A DNA stretch of 64,000 bases from Rhodoplanes sp. Z2-YC6860 (GCF_001579845.1 NZ_CP007440.1:2174001-2238000); one strand, 5' to 3'. Positions 35,555 through 44,836 are shown, numbered from the stretch's first letter. The notes: generated by a model not told the origin, from the sequence alone. Numbers and translations are program-made.

Positions 35555-38068
35555 ATGGTCGCTGTTGCGAGTTCAAATCCTGGCACGCCGTCGGGATCTC
35601 CCGAGGCGGCGATCTTCCAGCGCAAGTGGCACACGGCGTCTACGCCGGCCGCACCGCTGCCGCCGTATGAAGATATCGTCCTCGGCGGCCTGGGCCGTCT
35701 CGGCGAGCATCTCGTCCTGGTCGAGCAGCAACGGCCGCAAGAGTCCAAGCCGCAAGAATCCAAACAAGCCTTCAAGGTGCTGCGTTGCGGGCGCGCCTTG
35801 TGGGATTGGATCGGTACGAACGCCGAGCAGAAGCTGGTCGATGAACTGCCGCAGGAGTTCGCGCATCCTCTGCAACTCGTGCTCGATCAAGCGCTGGCGA
35901 GCGGCGAACCGGTGACGCAGCATTCGCGCCGCGTGCGCGGCGGCATGATCGAGACCTTCGAATTCCTGGCGATGCCGATGTCCTGCCGCTGGGGCATCAC
36001 GCTGATCGCCGCCCATGTCATCAAGGTCGGTACGCCGTTCAATCTGGTCGATACGATATTCCGCTCCACCGACGAAGGCATCCTTGCGCTCGCCGCCGTG
36101 CGCGACGCCGCAGGACACCCGTCCGACTTCCAGATCGTCGCCTTCAACGCCGGCGCCGCGCGTCTCGTCGGCCGCTCCGAAGAAGAGCTTCGTTGGTCGT
36201 ATCTGTCGGGGCTCGGCGGCGGTCTCGACACGCCGGCGATGCGCCGGCATCTGACCACAGCGCTTGCCACCGGTCAGCATCAGCAGTTCGAGCTGTCGCT
36301 CAACGACCAAGAGGGGCATCAAGAGATTCACTTAAGCGTCGGCGTTGCTGCTGCCGGCGATCTGATCTCGGCGACCCTGACCGACGTCACCGGCATCAGG
36401 GAGCGCGAAGACTCCTTCCGGCTCCTGTTTGACGGCAATCCGATGCCGATGTGGCTCTACGATCCCGATACGCTTGCGATCAAGAGCGTGAACGACGCCG
36501 CGATCGCTCATTACGGCTACTCGCGCGAGCGTTTCGCGGGCATGACGCTGCTCGACGTCTGGCCGAAGGATGAGCACGATCTGCACCGTGCCGTGGCGCA
36601 AGCGGTCGGCACGGTCTACGCCTCCGATCACGCCTGGCGGCATATCAAGGCCGATGGCAGCGAAATCGAAGTGCTGACCTATGCACGCCGCGTGGTGTTC
36701 GGCGGCAAACCCGCGGTGCTGGTCGCGGTGGTTGACGTCACCGAGCGCAAGCAGGCGGAGGCGCGGATCGCCTACCTCGCCCAGCATGACGCGCTCACGG
36801 GCCTGCCCAACCGCGTTCTGTTTCACGCGCATCTCAAGGAGGCGCTGGACGTCTTGCAGCGCACCGGCCGTCCGCTGGCGGTGCATTGCATCGACCTCGA
36901 TCACTTCAAGAGCGTCAACGATACGCTCGGCCATCCGGTCGGCGATGAGCTTCTGCGCGCGGTCTCCGAGCGGCTCAAGGGTCACCTGAACGAGACCTCG
37001 CTGGTCGCGCGCCTCGGCGGCGACGAGTTTGCCGTGATTCAGACCGACGTGACGCATCCCGACGAGGCGAGCGGTCTTGCCGGCAAGCTCATTTCGGCGG
37101 TCAGCTCGCACTACAACATCCACGGACACGAGGTGGTCATCGGCGCGAGCATCGGCATAGCGCTCGCCCCGGGCGACGGCAACGACTGCGACGCGCTTTT
37201 GCGCAACGCCGACATGGCGCTCTACCGCGCCAAGGCTGACGGCCGCGGCGCCGCGCATTTCTTCGAGCCGGAGATGGACCGCCGCATTCAGGCACGGCGC
37301 GTGCTGGAACTCGACCTGCGCAAGGCCTACGCCAACGGTGAGTTCGAGCTGTTCTATCAACCGCTGATGAATCTGGCCGAGAACCGCATCAGCGGATTCG
37401 AGGCGCTGCTGCGCTGGCGGCATCCCAAGCGCGGCATGGTGTCGCCCGCAGAGTTCATTCCGCTCGCTGAGGAGATCGGGTTGATCGGTCCTCTCGGCGA
37501 ATGGGTGCTGCGTCAGGCCTGCACGGAAGCCGCGCGCTGGCCGGACGGTCTGCATGTCGCGGTCAACCTTTCCCCGGTGCAATTCCGCAGCAAGAGCGTG
37601 GTGCAGGCGGTGATGACTGCGATCGCCTATTCGCGGCTCGAGCCGCAGCGTCTTGAGCTCGAAATCACCGAGTCTGTGCTGCTCGCCGATACCGAAGCCA
37701 ACCTTGCCACGCTGCACAAGCTCCGCGAGATCGGGGTCCGCATTTCGATGGACGACTTCGGCACCGGCTATTCGTCGCTGAGCTATCTGCGAAGCTTTCC
37801 GTTCGACAAGATCAAGATCGACCGTTCGTTCGTGAACGATCTGACGCAGCGGCCGGATTGCATGGCGATCATCCACGCCGTGGTGGGGCTCGGTGAAAGC
37901 CTTGGCATCTCCACCACAGCCGAAGGCGTCGAGACCAGGGAGCAGCTTGAGCGGCTCCGCGCCGAGGGCTGTACCGAGGCGCAGGGCTTCCTGTTCAGCG
38001 CGCCGTGCCCGGCGTCCGAGGTCGGTCGGCTGATCGAAATCAGCAATCCGCGCGCCAAGGTAGCCTGA
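35555..38068 (+). CDS. PAS-GGDEF-EAL cyclic-di-GMP turnover protein
   Basis: An 837-residue cytoplasmic signalling protein without membrane segments. Domains in order: an N-terminal region, a PAS-like domain (about 160-275), a second PAS domain (about 285-400), GGDEF (motif GGDEF at about 487, intact) and EAL (FEALLRWRHP at about 613, with DDFGTGYSSL at about 731). The diguanylate cyclase motif is intact and the EAL motif and DDFG loop are kept, so both making and breaking of c-di-GMP are possible. ATG 35555 has GGAG closely upstream. The near-consensus Pho box ahead of it suggests control by phosphate supply. Confidence 0.93.
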   Translation: MVAVASSNPGTPSGSPEAAIFQRKWHTASTPAAPLPPYEDIVLGGLGRLGEHLVLVEQQRPQESKPQESKQAFKVLRCGRALWDWIGTNAEQKLVDELPQEFAHPLQLVLDQALASGEPVTQHSRRVRGGMIETFEFLAMPMSCRWGITLIAAHVIKVGTPFNLVDTIFRSTDEGILALAAVRDAAGHPSDFQIVAFNAGAARLVGRSEEELRWSYLSGLGGGLDTPAMRRHLTTALATGQHQQFELSLNDQEGHQEIHLSVGVAAAGDLISATLTDVTGIREREDSFRLLFDGNPMPMWLYDPDTLAIKSVNDAAIAHYGYSRERFAGMTLLDVWPKDEHDLHRAVAQAVGTVYASDHAWRHIKADGSEIEVLTYARRVVFGGKPAVLVAVVDVTERKQAEARIAYLAQHDALTGLPNRVLFHAHLKEALDVLQRTGRPLAVHCIDLDHFKSVNDTLGHPVGDELLRAVSERLKGHLNETSLVARLGGDEFAVIQTDVTHPDEASGLAGKLISAVSSHYNIHGHEVVIGASIGIALAPGDGNDCDALLRNADMALYRAKADGRGAAHFFEPEMDRRIQARRVLELDLRKAYANGEFELFYQPLMNLAENRISGFEALLRWRHPKRGMVSPAEFIPLAEEIGLIGPLGEWVLRQACTEAARWPDGLHVAVNLSPVQFRSKSVVQAVMTAIAYSRLEPQRLELEITESVLLADTEANLATLHKLREIGVRISMDDFGTGYSSLSYLRSFPFDKIKIDRSFVNDLTQRPDCMAIIHAVVGLGESLGISTTAEGVETREQLERLRAEGCTEAQGFLFSAPCPASEVGRLIEISNPRAKVA

Positions 38069-38184
38069 CGCGGCCGGCCGGCGCAAATCAGGCCCCTCTC
38101 AAGCGAAACTCAAGGAGCCCTCAAGGTCTCGCGGGCGCAGCTCGCCTATCTGTTCGGTCAATTCCACCGTTAAAGGGAGCGACC

Positions 38185-39033
38185 ATGAACACCGCGACAT
38201 TGACTGCCATTCCGTCCGCCGCTGCTGCGGCACCCGATCTCGTTGCCGTGAAGACGAAACAGCAGGGCGCCTGGTCGTCCGGCGATTACGCCATCGTCGG
38301 CGCCACGCTGCAGATCGTCGGCGAGGACCTCTGCGAAGCACTTGATCTTCGTTCCGGCCAGAGCGTGCTCGACGTTGCGGCCGGCAACGGCAACGCCACG
38401 CTTGCTGCCGCGCGGCGCTGGTGCGACGTCACCTCGACCGACTACGTGCCGGCGCTGCTGGAGCGCGGGCAGGCGCGGGCGCAGGCCGAGGGCTGGAAAA
38501 TCGAGTTCAAGGAGGCCGATGCCGAGGCGCTGCCCTTCGGCAAGTCGAGCTTCGACGCCGTCGTGTCGACCTTCGGCGTGATGTTCACGCCGAACCAGGA
38601 CAAGGCTGCGGCCGAGATGCTTCGCGTTTGCAAGTCCGGCGGCAAGATCGGGCTCGCCAACTGGACGCCCGATGGTTTCATCGGCCATGTGTTCAAGGCC
38701 ATCGGCCGGCAGCTTCCGCCGCCCGCCGGCGTGAAGTCGCCGGCGCTGTGGGGCACGCAAACCCGCATCACCGAGCTGTTCGGTGCACAGGCTGCCTCGA
38801 TCGACGCACGCAAGCGGGAGTTCATGTTCCGTTATCGCTCGCCGCAGCACTGGATGGATGTGTTCAAGACCTATTATGGGCCGCTGTTGAAGACCTTCGC
38901 GGCGCTCAAGCCCGACGCCCAGGAAGAGCTGCACGACGATCTGCTCGATCTGATCGAACGGCTCAACCGCGCCAAGGACGGCACCATGGTGGTGCCGAGC
39001 GAGTATCTTGAGGTCACGGTGGTCAAGCGCTGA
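38185..39033 (+). CDS. Class I SAM-dependent methyltransferase (UbiE-like)
   Basis: A 282-residue methyltransferase. Motif I, VLDVAAGNGNATLAAARR (about residues 63-80), is followed by DVTSTDYVP (motif II), FKEADAEALPFGKSSFDAVVS (motifs III and post-II) and LRVCKSGGKIGLANWTPDG (motif IV). AAAGGGAGCGACC precedes ATG 38185. A longer reading into the preceding gene is not supported. The substrate is unknown. It is convergent with the LNPQPLPPG-repeat gene. Confidence 0.87.
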   Translation: MNTATLTAIPSAAAAAPDLVAVKTKQQGAWSSGDYAIVGATLQIVGEDLCEALDLRSGQSVLDVAAGNGNATLAAARRWCDVTSTDYVPALLERGQARAQAEGWKIEFKEADAEALPFGKSSFDAVVSTFGVMFTPNQDKAAAEMLRVCKSGGKIGLANWTPDGFIGHVFKAIGRQLPPPAGVKSPALWGTQTRITELFGAQAASIDARKREFMFRYRSPQHWMDVFKTYYGPLLKTFAALKPDAQEELHDDLLDLIERLNRAKDGTMVVPSEYLEVTVVKR

Positions 39034-39070
39034 GGCCCGGGGCGCCGCTCACACATACACTCAAAGCAAA

Positions 39071-39099
39071 CCCGGCCGGGTGGTGCGCACCCGGCCGGG
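39071..39099. terminator. Strong palindrome between convergent genes
   Basis: Twelve perfect base pairs, CCCGGCCGGGTG (39071-39082) and CACCCGGCCGGG (39088-39099), around a 5-nt loop. On the minus strand TTTGCTTTGA follows, so it most likely ends the minus-strand repeat-protein gene and may serve both sides. Confidence 0.65.
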
Positions 39100-39123
39100 C
39101 CATGCGATCTGCGAATTGATAGC

Positions 39124-39765
39124 CTACCGGGCGCGATACGTCGTCAGCGGAGCGTTGAACGAGACCGTGGAGATGCGGTTCACCAGCTTCTCCTGCGGCG
39201 GTCCGGGAGGCAGCGGCTGCGGGTTGAGCGCAACGGCACCGCGGTTGACGAAGTTCAGCTTCTCCGAAGGCGGACCGGGAGGCAGGGGTTGCGGGTTCAG
39301 CATGCGATCGCTGCCATTGTTCTTGAACGCGATGGTCTTGAACTTCTCCTGCGGCGGTCCCGGAGGCAGCGGCTGCGGGTTGAGCGCCGCAAGGTTGCCG
39401 CGGTTCGCGAATGACGTGGTCAACGCCCGGTTGGTCTTGTACGCGATGAGCTTCTCTTGCGGAGGCCCGGGAGGCAGGGGCTGCGGATTGAGCGACGCGA
39501 GGTCGCGGCGGTTTGCGATCGCCGAGTTCAACGCGGGACTGGTCTTGTAGGTGGTGAACTTCTCCTGCGGCGGGCCGGGAGGCAGCGGCTGCGGATTGAG
39601 CATGCGGTCGGAGCCGTCATTTCGAAAAGCGACGGTCTTCGTCCAGGCGTTCTGATGTGAGACGCGCAAGCTCTTCGATTTGAGCTCGCTTGCGAACGTC
39701 CCGCTGGACGAGGTCGCCAAAATGGCCAGCGAAGCAATGACAGACAGAGAAGCAATCTTTTTCAT
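39124..39765 (-). CDS. Secreted LNPQPLPPGPP-repeat protein
   Basis: A 213-residue protein. A signal peptide (MKKIASLSVIASLAILATSS) precedes a mature part with five copies of the motif LNPQPLPPGPP, starting at residues 56, 92, 128, 156 and 180; four are followed by QEK and one by SEK. The spacers share blocks (FRNDGSDRM and FKNNGSDRM; SFANRG and FVNRG), so the gene grew by internal duplication. AGGAG lies 8 bases before the ATG. Proteins with LNPQPLPP repeats are known in Hyphomicrobiales, but their function is unknown; the motif looks like a rigid polyproline segment. Confidence 0.8.
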   Translation of the reverse strand: MKKIASLSVIASLAILATSSSGTFASELKSKSLRVSHQNAWTKTVAFRNDGSDRMLNPQPLPPGPPQEKFTTYKTSPALNSAIANRRDLASLNPQPLPPGPPQEKLIAYKTNRALTTSFANRGNLAALNPQPLPPGPPQEKFKTIAFKNNGSDRMLNPQPLPPGPPSEKLNFVNRGAVALNPQPLPPGPPQEKLVNRISTVSFNAPLTTYRAR

Positions 39766-39956
39766 CGTCGTAACTCCTGTCGCCGAGGTGTTATTCGATG
39801 GTTTTGACCATAGGCCCGCTCATGTCCGGCCGATGTGATGCCGAACACAACCGCGTCAGCGGGTGTGACGTTGCGCACACTGCATTGGTGGCGGTCGGCC
39901 GACTAAGGCCGTGGCGGTAAAAGAGCCTTGAGCAAGTCGCTTTCGCCGTGCTGGGC

Positions 39957-40760
39957 CTAGACCGCCTGCAGCAGCAGCTCCGTCAGCTCCTGCGGCTGGA
40001 TCACCATCGCGTCGTGGCCTGACGTCATCTCGTGCGTCTTCCACGACGCATCGGCCTTGGTCTTGGCCAAGGCCGCGTCGAAGGCCGGGCTCGCGTAGCC
40101 CTTGGCGCGGATGTAGGTCTTCTTCGCGACCTTGTCGCGGCCGCCGGTGTAGACCGCCTTTTCGGTGTAGGTCGAGATCGGCTGCGGCGTGCATTTGCCG
40201 TCGACCCAGGCCCGGTCGGCTTCGGCCACTCCAAACGCCGCTGCGGGCGGCGCCTTCAGCGAGACGTCGCCGCGGTTGATGGCGTTCGCAATCGCATCGC
40301 GGAATGCCGGCGCCGCCTTCTCAGCAAGGCTGTCGCCATTCTCCGGCATGAACGCGTCGAGGAACACGATCGAGCTGATCTTGCCGTGAAGCTCTTCGGC
40401 GACGCCGCTGATGATGATGCCGGCGTAGGAATGCCCGACCAGCACAATGTCCGAAAGAATCTCCCACTTGATGAAGTTCTTGATGTCGGTGATGTGCGTG
40501 GTGAGATTGACGTCTTTGCTGATGAGGTGCGAACAGGCGCCGAGCCCGGTCATGGTCGGCGTGAAAACCTTGTGGCCCTTCTTCTCCAGAAGGTCCGAGA
40601 CCCGCCGCCAGCACCAGCCGCCATGCCAGGCGCCATGCACCAGCACGAATGTCTTTCGTGCAGCCTGCGCTGCGACCGGAAGCGCCCCCGTTGCCACAAG
40701 CGCGCCGACCGTCATCGCACCCAATGCGCCGCGTCGCGTGGTTTCCATTCTGTCCGTCAT
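39957..40760 (-). CDS. Exported alpha/beta-fold hydrolase
   Basis: A 267-residue hydrolase. The N-terminus TTRRGALGAMTVGALVATG is a twin-arginine-type signal. The fold starts KTFVLVHGAWHGGWCWRRV; the nucleophile elbow is GHSYAG, the acid lies in FLDAFMPENGD and the histidine in SGHDAM. It resembles plant methylesterase/EstA-like hydrolases, but the substrate is unknown. It follows a paralogue by 31 bases on the same strand. A start four codons later is possible. Confidence 0.87.
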   Translation of the reverse strand: MTDRMETTRRGALGAMTVGALVATGALPVAAQAARKTFVLVHGAWHGGWCWRRVSDLLEKKGHKVFTPTMTGLGACSHLISKDVNLTTHITDIKNFIKWEILSDIVLVGHSYAGIIISGVAEELHGKISSIVFLDAFMPENGDSLAEKAAPAFRDAIANAINRGDVSLKAPPAAAFGVAEADRAWVDGKCTPQPISTYTEKAVYTGGRDKVAKKTYIRAKGYASPAFDAALAKTKADASWKTHEMTSGHDAMVIQPQELTELLLQAV

Positions 40761-40791
40761 CGTTGCTGCCTTCTATTTCACGAAGCGGGTG

Positions 40792-41604
40792 TCACGAGAC
40801 CTGCAGGATGGTGTCCGCGAGCCATTGCGGCTGATCGACCATGATGTCGTGGCCGGTGTTCTCGTTGACGAAGGTCTTCCAGCTCGGGTCGGCCTTGCAC
40901 TCGGCCAGCGCCTTGTCGAACGCGGCCTGCGGATATTTCGGGGCGCGGATGTAGGTCTTCTTCGCGACCTTGTCGCGCGCGCCGGTGAGCTTGATCGGTT
41001 GCGTGGCAACGCCGTTCGGCTGGTCGGTGAGCTTGGATTCGACCCAGGCCTGGTCCTTTTCATTGACGCCGAACGCCTTGGCCGGCGGGGCCTTGCGGCC
41101 CGGCTCGCCCTTGGCGATCGCTTCCTCCAGGGCCGTGCGGCTGAACCCGGAGGCGTAGTCCATGCCCTTCTGACCGTCAGACGGCTTGAAAGCGTCAACC
41201 CAGACGATGGCAGACACGCGGTCGCCGATCTGCTCGAGCGCGCCCGAGCCCGGCCACCCGCCATAGGAATGCACCGCAAGGCAAACGTCCTTGAGGTCTT
41301 CCCATTTGAACAGGTTGACGATGTCGGTGATGTGGGTGTCGAGGACCACATCCTTGCTGAGGAGATGCGAGCGGTCGGCAACACCGGTCAGCGTCGGCGT
41401 GTACACCTTGTGGCCCTTGCTCTCCAGGATGTCGGCGACGCGGCGCCAGCACCAGCCGCCATGCCAGGCGCCGTGCACAAGCACGAAGGTCTTGCGGGCC
41501 CCTGCTTGCGCCAAAGCCTCGCCGCCGCCCAGCGCGGCTGCACCTGCACCAGCTGCCGCCCCTGCGAGCGCCGTGCGCCGCGTGATGTTGTCGTTGTCGG
41601 TCAT
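40792..41604 (-). CDS. Exported alpha/beta-fold hydrolase
   Basis: A 270-residue paralogue of the following gene, with a twin-arginine signal (ITRRTALAGAAAGAGAAALGG), the same KTFVLVHGAWHGGWCWRRV opening, the nucleophile in VHSYGG, the acid in WVDAFKPSDGQ and the histidine in NTGHDIM. GGGAGGACACG precedes ATG 41604. It is the first gene of a two-hydrolase unit and is divergent from the Bug gene at 41709 across about 104 bases, so uptake and hydrolysis may be controlled together. Confidence 0.87.
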   Translation of the reverse strand: MTDNDNITRRTALAGAAAGAGAAALGGGEALAQAGARKTFVLVHGAWHGGWCWRRVADILESKGHKVYTPTLTGVADRSHLLSKDVVLDTHITDIVNLFKWEDLKDVCLAVHSYGGWPGSGALEQIGDRVSAIVWVDAFKPSDGQKGMDYASGFSRTALEEAIAKGEPGRKAPPAKAFGVNEKDQAWVESKLTDQPNGVATQPIKLTGARDKVAKKTYIRAPKYPQAAFDKALAECKADPSWKTFVNENTGHDIMVDQPQWLADTILQVS

Positions 41605-41708
41605 CGTGTCCTCCCATGCAGCCGCCGGCCGACCGCAGTGCTTCAAACACGGTCGCATCAGCAGCTTCGTTCGGTCTATGATGCCACAAAAATCCGGGAG
41701 GATGGAAA

Positions 41709-42668
41709 GTGGTGCTTCGGTTTTGCTTGGCTGTTCTATGTTTTGCGGCCTTGGTGGGCTCCGCGTGGGCAGACGATTATCCGACGCGTCCGGTGCGGAT
41801 CGTGTTTCCGCTGGCGGCCGGCGGCGGGGGGGATGTTTTCAGCCGTGCGTTGGCGGACGAGCTGCAAAAGGCCTGGCATCAACCGGTGATCGTTGAGAAC
41901 CGGCCCGGCGGCGGTCAGAACATCGGCGCGCGCGCCTGCGCCGAGGCCACGCCCGACGGCTACACGATCTGCGTGATGTCGAGCGAGCCCGCCGTCTACA
42001 ACGAATTTCTCTACAAGAGCATTCCCTACAATCCGGAGAAGGACTTCCAGCCGATCGCAAACCTGTTCTTCAACACGCTGGCTGTGGTGGCCTCGCCCGA
42101 GCTCAAAGTAAAATCACTTGGTGAACTGCTCGCACTTGCCAAATCCAAGCCCGGGACCTTGAGCTACGCCACGTTCTCCTATCCGCTGACCTATTTCATG
42201 GAGAAGCTGAAGAAGACCGAAGGCATCGATATCGTGAAGGTGCCGTATCGCGGCGGCGGTGACGTGGTGAATGCTCTTCTTGGCGGCACGACGCAAGTCG
42301 CGCTGCTTGCACTCTCCAACATGGTGCCGCAACTGCAGGCCGGCCGCATCATTCCGCTCGCGGTGGTGGCCAATTCTCGCTCGCCGTTGTTCCCGGATGT
42401 GCCGACGTTGAAAGAAGCGCGCGGCGAGCACTATCCTCCGACCTGGTTTGGCCTGTTCACCCAAACCGGTGTGCCACGACCGATCGTCGATAAGATCGCG
42501 CGCGACGTTGATCGCATCATGGCCGAGCCCGGCTTCCGTCAGCGCATCTATATCGAGCGCGGTGTCGAGCCTGCGCTGGAGCGCACCGACGAATTCACCC
42601 GCTTCATCGCCGAGGAGCGCAAATTTGCCGCGCGGATCGTGAAGGAATCCGGCGAACAGCCGAAATAG
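41709..42668 (+). CDS. Bug/TctC-family periplasmic binding protein
   Basis: A 319-residue binding protein with signal peptide up to GSAWA and mature start DDYPTRPVRIVFPLAAGGGG. VENRPGGGQNIGARACAEATPDGYT matches the family; the GARACA stretch is shared with the products of 48938 and 49955. Two GTG codons (41709, 41712) follow GGGAGG; either may be used. It is the first gene of a plus-strand unit with a second Bug gene and a split TPP enzyme. Confidence 0.9.
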   Translation: MVLRFCLAVLCFAALVGSAWADDYPTRPVRIVFPLAAGGGGDVFSRALADELQKAWHQPVIVENRPGGGQNIGARACAEATPDGYTICVMSSEPAVYNEFLYKSIPYNPEKDFQPIANLFFNTLAVVASPELKVKSLGELLALAKSKPGTLSYATFSYPLTYFMEKLKKTEGIDIVKVPYRGGGDVVNALLGGTTQVALLALSNMVPQLQAGRIIPLAVVANSRSPLFPDVPTLKEARGEHYPPTWFGLFTQTGVPRPIVDKIARDVDRIMAEPGFRQRIYIERGVEPALERTDEFTRFIAEERKFAARIVKESGEQPK

Positions 42669-42689
42669 TGGAAAAAGCGGGAGACAGCC

Positions 42690-43685
42690 ATGAGCATCCG
42701 AAATTTGCGAACCGCGCTGCTGGCGCTTGCTTCATTTGTCTCAGCCACGCTTTTGGCGGCGCTTGCGGCCTCGCCAGCGCAGAGCCAGTCGCAATATCCC
42801 GATCAGGCCATCCGCTTCCTGATTCCCGCCGGCGCCGGAGGGCTTCCTGACACGGTGGCGCGCATCGTGGGCCGACGGCTGCAGGAGAAGGTCGGCCAAT
42901 CGGTTGTGGTCGAGAACAGACCCGGCGGCAACGGCGCGGTCTCAGTCGCGGCGCTCATGAGCGCGCCAGCGGACGGCTACTCTTTCATCGTGCAGGACGG
43001 CTCGATCTACGCCATCAATCCGCACATCTACGCCAAGATGGCCTACAACATCGCGGACCTGACGCCGACCGTCATGATCGCGCGGGCGCCGCTGTTTCTC
43101 GCTGTGCACCGCAAGGTGCCGGTCAAGACGATGCAGGAACTCATCGCCTATGTGAAAGCCAATCCCGGCAAGCTCAACTACGGCTCCTCGGGTGTTGGTA
43201 GCACGCATCATCTGTCCATGGAGGCGCTGAAGGCCGACCTCGGCCTGGACATGACGCACGTGCCGTTCAAAGGCACGAGCGAATCCGTTCCCGCGCTGCT
43301 GGGCGGTCACGTTGATCTGGCGTTCTCGGCATATCCGTCGCTCAGCGGGGCGGTCGGCAGCAAGGACATCACGCTGCTGGCGACCAATGGAGCGAAGCGT
43401 TCGGCGATGGCGCCGGACGTGCCGCCGGTCGCCGACTTCATCCCGGGCTACGTTTTTGCGCCGACCATCGGCATCTTCGCGCGGACCGGCACGCCGTCTG
43501 CGATCCTGAACAGGATCGCAAGCGAGGTCAGCGAAATCGTCAAAGAACCGGAGATCATCAAACAGTTTGCGGCCGCTGGTATCGAGCCTCAAGGCAGTAC
43601 TCCGGAGGAATATGCTGCCGAGCTGAAGAAGGAAGACGAGCGCGTCGCGCGGACCGTGAAGGCCGCGGGAATCAAGCCGCAATAG
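42690..43685 (+). CDS. Bug/TctC-family periplasmic binding protein
   Basis: A 331-residue binding protein. The signal peptide ends near ASPAQS; the mature part starts QYPDQAIRFLIPAGAGGLPDTV, with VVENRPGGNGAVSVAAL and VPFKGTSESVPALLGGHVDL. GGGAGA precedes ATG 42690. It lies 21 bases behind the previous Bug gene and 14 bases before the TPP enzyme alpha gene. Confidence 0.9.
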   Translation: MSIRNLRTALLALASFVSATLLAALAASPAQSQSQYPDQAIRFLIPAGAGGLPDTVARIVGRRLQEKVGQSVVVENRPGGNGAVSVAALMSAPADGYSFIVQDGSIYAINPHIYAKMAYNIADLTPTVMIARAPLFLAVHRKVPVKTMQELIAYVKANPGKLNYGSSGVGSTHHLSMEALKADLGLDMTHVPFKGTSESVPALLGGHVDLAFSAYPSLSGAVGSKDITLLATNGAKRSAMAPDVPPVADFIPGYVFAPTIGIFARTGTPSAILNRIASEVSEIVKEPEIIKQFAAAGIEPQGSTPEEYAAELKKEDERVARTVKAAGIKPQ

Positions 43686-43699
43686 CGAAGGACCTGCAC

Positions 43700-44260
43700 G
43701 TGGCTGAGTGGAACGTCGAGCGGCACATTCATTCGGCGGGTCAGAAAGGCTGGCCCGACCGCATCCACGCGGTGCTGAAGCGTCACGCGGTGAAGCAGGT
43801 CGGCTACGTGCCGGACACCGGCCACGCGCGGCTGATGGAGCTTTGCATCAACGACAACGAAATGACCGACGTGCTCCTGAGCTCCGAGGCCGAGGGGCCG
43901 GGCTTGGTGCTCGGTGCGGCGCTGGGTGGCGAGCGCGCGGCGCTGCTGATGCAGTCGAGCGGGGTCGGAAACTGCATCAACACGTTCTCGATCCTGAAGA
44001 ACTGCGCGATCCCGTTTGTGCTGCTGGTGTGCATGCGCGGCGAGTTCAACGACTTCAATCCGTGGCAGGTGCCGATGGGCTCGATCACCGAGCCGACACT
44101 CAAGCTCTGCGGCTTTCAGGTCTACCGCGTCGACCAGGAGGATGACGTCGAGCCGGTGACCGATGCGGCCTGCCGCATGGCCTTCGGCGGCGGCAACTTC
44201 CAGACCGCGGTGCTGCTCTCGCAGTGCATGACCGATCGCAACAAGCCGAAAGGTCATTGA
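43700..44260 (+). CDS. TPP-dependent decarboxylase, alpha (PYR-domain) subunit, sulfopyruvate decarboxylase-like
   Basis: A 186-residue protein equal to the N-terminal (PYR) domain of TPP enzymes: VLKRHAVKQVGYVPDTGH at the start, the activating glutamate in LSSEAEGPGLVLGAAL (about residue 63) and LMQSSGVGNCINTF. This split layout is known from sulfopyruvate and phosphonopyruvate decarboxylases (ComD-like). The start is GTG 43700. It ends one base before the beta-subunit gene. The substrate is unlikely to be sulfopyruvate for coenzyme M in this organism; a related 2-oxo acid is more plausible. Confidence 0.82.
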   Translation: MAEWNVERHIHSAGQKGWPDRIHAVLKRHAVKQVGYVPDTGHARLMELCINDNEMTDVLLSSEAEGPGLVLGAALGGERAALLMQSSGVGNCINTFSILKNCAIPFVLLVCMRGEFNDFNPWQVPMGSITEPTLKLCGFQVYRVDQEDDVEPVTDAACRMAFGGGNFQTAVLLSQCMTDRNKPKGH

Positions 44261-44261
44261 G

Positions 44262-44825
44262 ATGGATCGCCGCAAGCTCGTCGCGCGCCTTCTCGAAGAT
44301 CGCGGCGACCTGATGGTCGTCACCGGCATCGGCTCCTCCACCTACGACGTCGCCGCCTGCGGCGACCACGCGCTAAATTTCTATATCTGGAGCGGGCTTG
44401 GCTGCACGCCCATGGTCGGGCTGGGCCTGGCGCTCGCGCAACCCACGCGCCGTGTCGCGGTGATCACCGGCGACGGCGATATCCTGATGGCGCTCGGTAG
44501 CCTCGCCACCATCGGTGTCAGGCAGCCGAAGAATCTGTCGATCGTCTGCCTCGACAACGGCCATCACAGCGCGAGCGGCATGCAGCCGAGCGCGACGAGC
44601 TCTGGAATCGACCTCGGCGACGCGGCGAGGGCATGCAGGCTGAAGGTCGTAGCGGTCGATGATCTTTCGCGCGCCGACGAGTTGCGGAAGGTGCTGCACA
44701 CGGGCGAGGGGCCGCTGTTCGTCCACGCCCGCGTCGACGCCGATGACCAGAAGCGCATCATCCCGAGCCGCGACGGGCTCGCGATCAAGCACCGCTTCAT
44801 GCAGGCGGCCGGGACGTTTGTTTAG
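44262..44825 (+). CDS. TPP-dependent decarboxylase, beta (PP-domain) subunit, sulfopyruvate decarboxylase-like
   Basis: A 187-residue protein equal to the cofactor-binding domain: GLGCTPMVGLGLALAQ, then the TPP/magnesium motif GDGDILMALGS (about residues 69-79) closing with LDNGHHSASG about 25 residues later. With the alpha subunit it forms a complete active site across the interface. It is the last gene of the unit Bug-Bug-alpha-beta. A palindromic repeat follows directly. Confidence 0.85.
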   Translation: MDRRKLVARLLEDRGDLMVVTGIGSSTYDVAACGDHALNFYIWSGLGCTPMVGLGLALAQPTRRVAVITGDGDILMALGSLATIGVRQPKNLSIVCLDNGHHSASGMQPSATSSGIDLGDAARACRLKVVAVDDLSRADELRKVLHTGEGPLFVHARVDADDQKRIIPSRDGLAIKHRFMQAAGTFV

Positions 44826-44836
44826 TGCTCAGCTCT

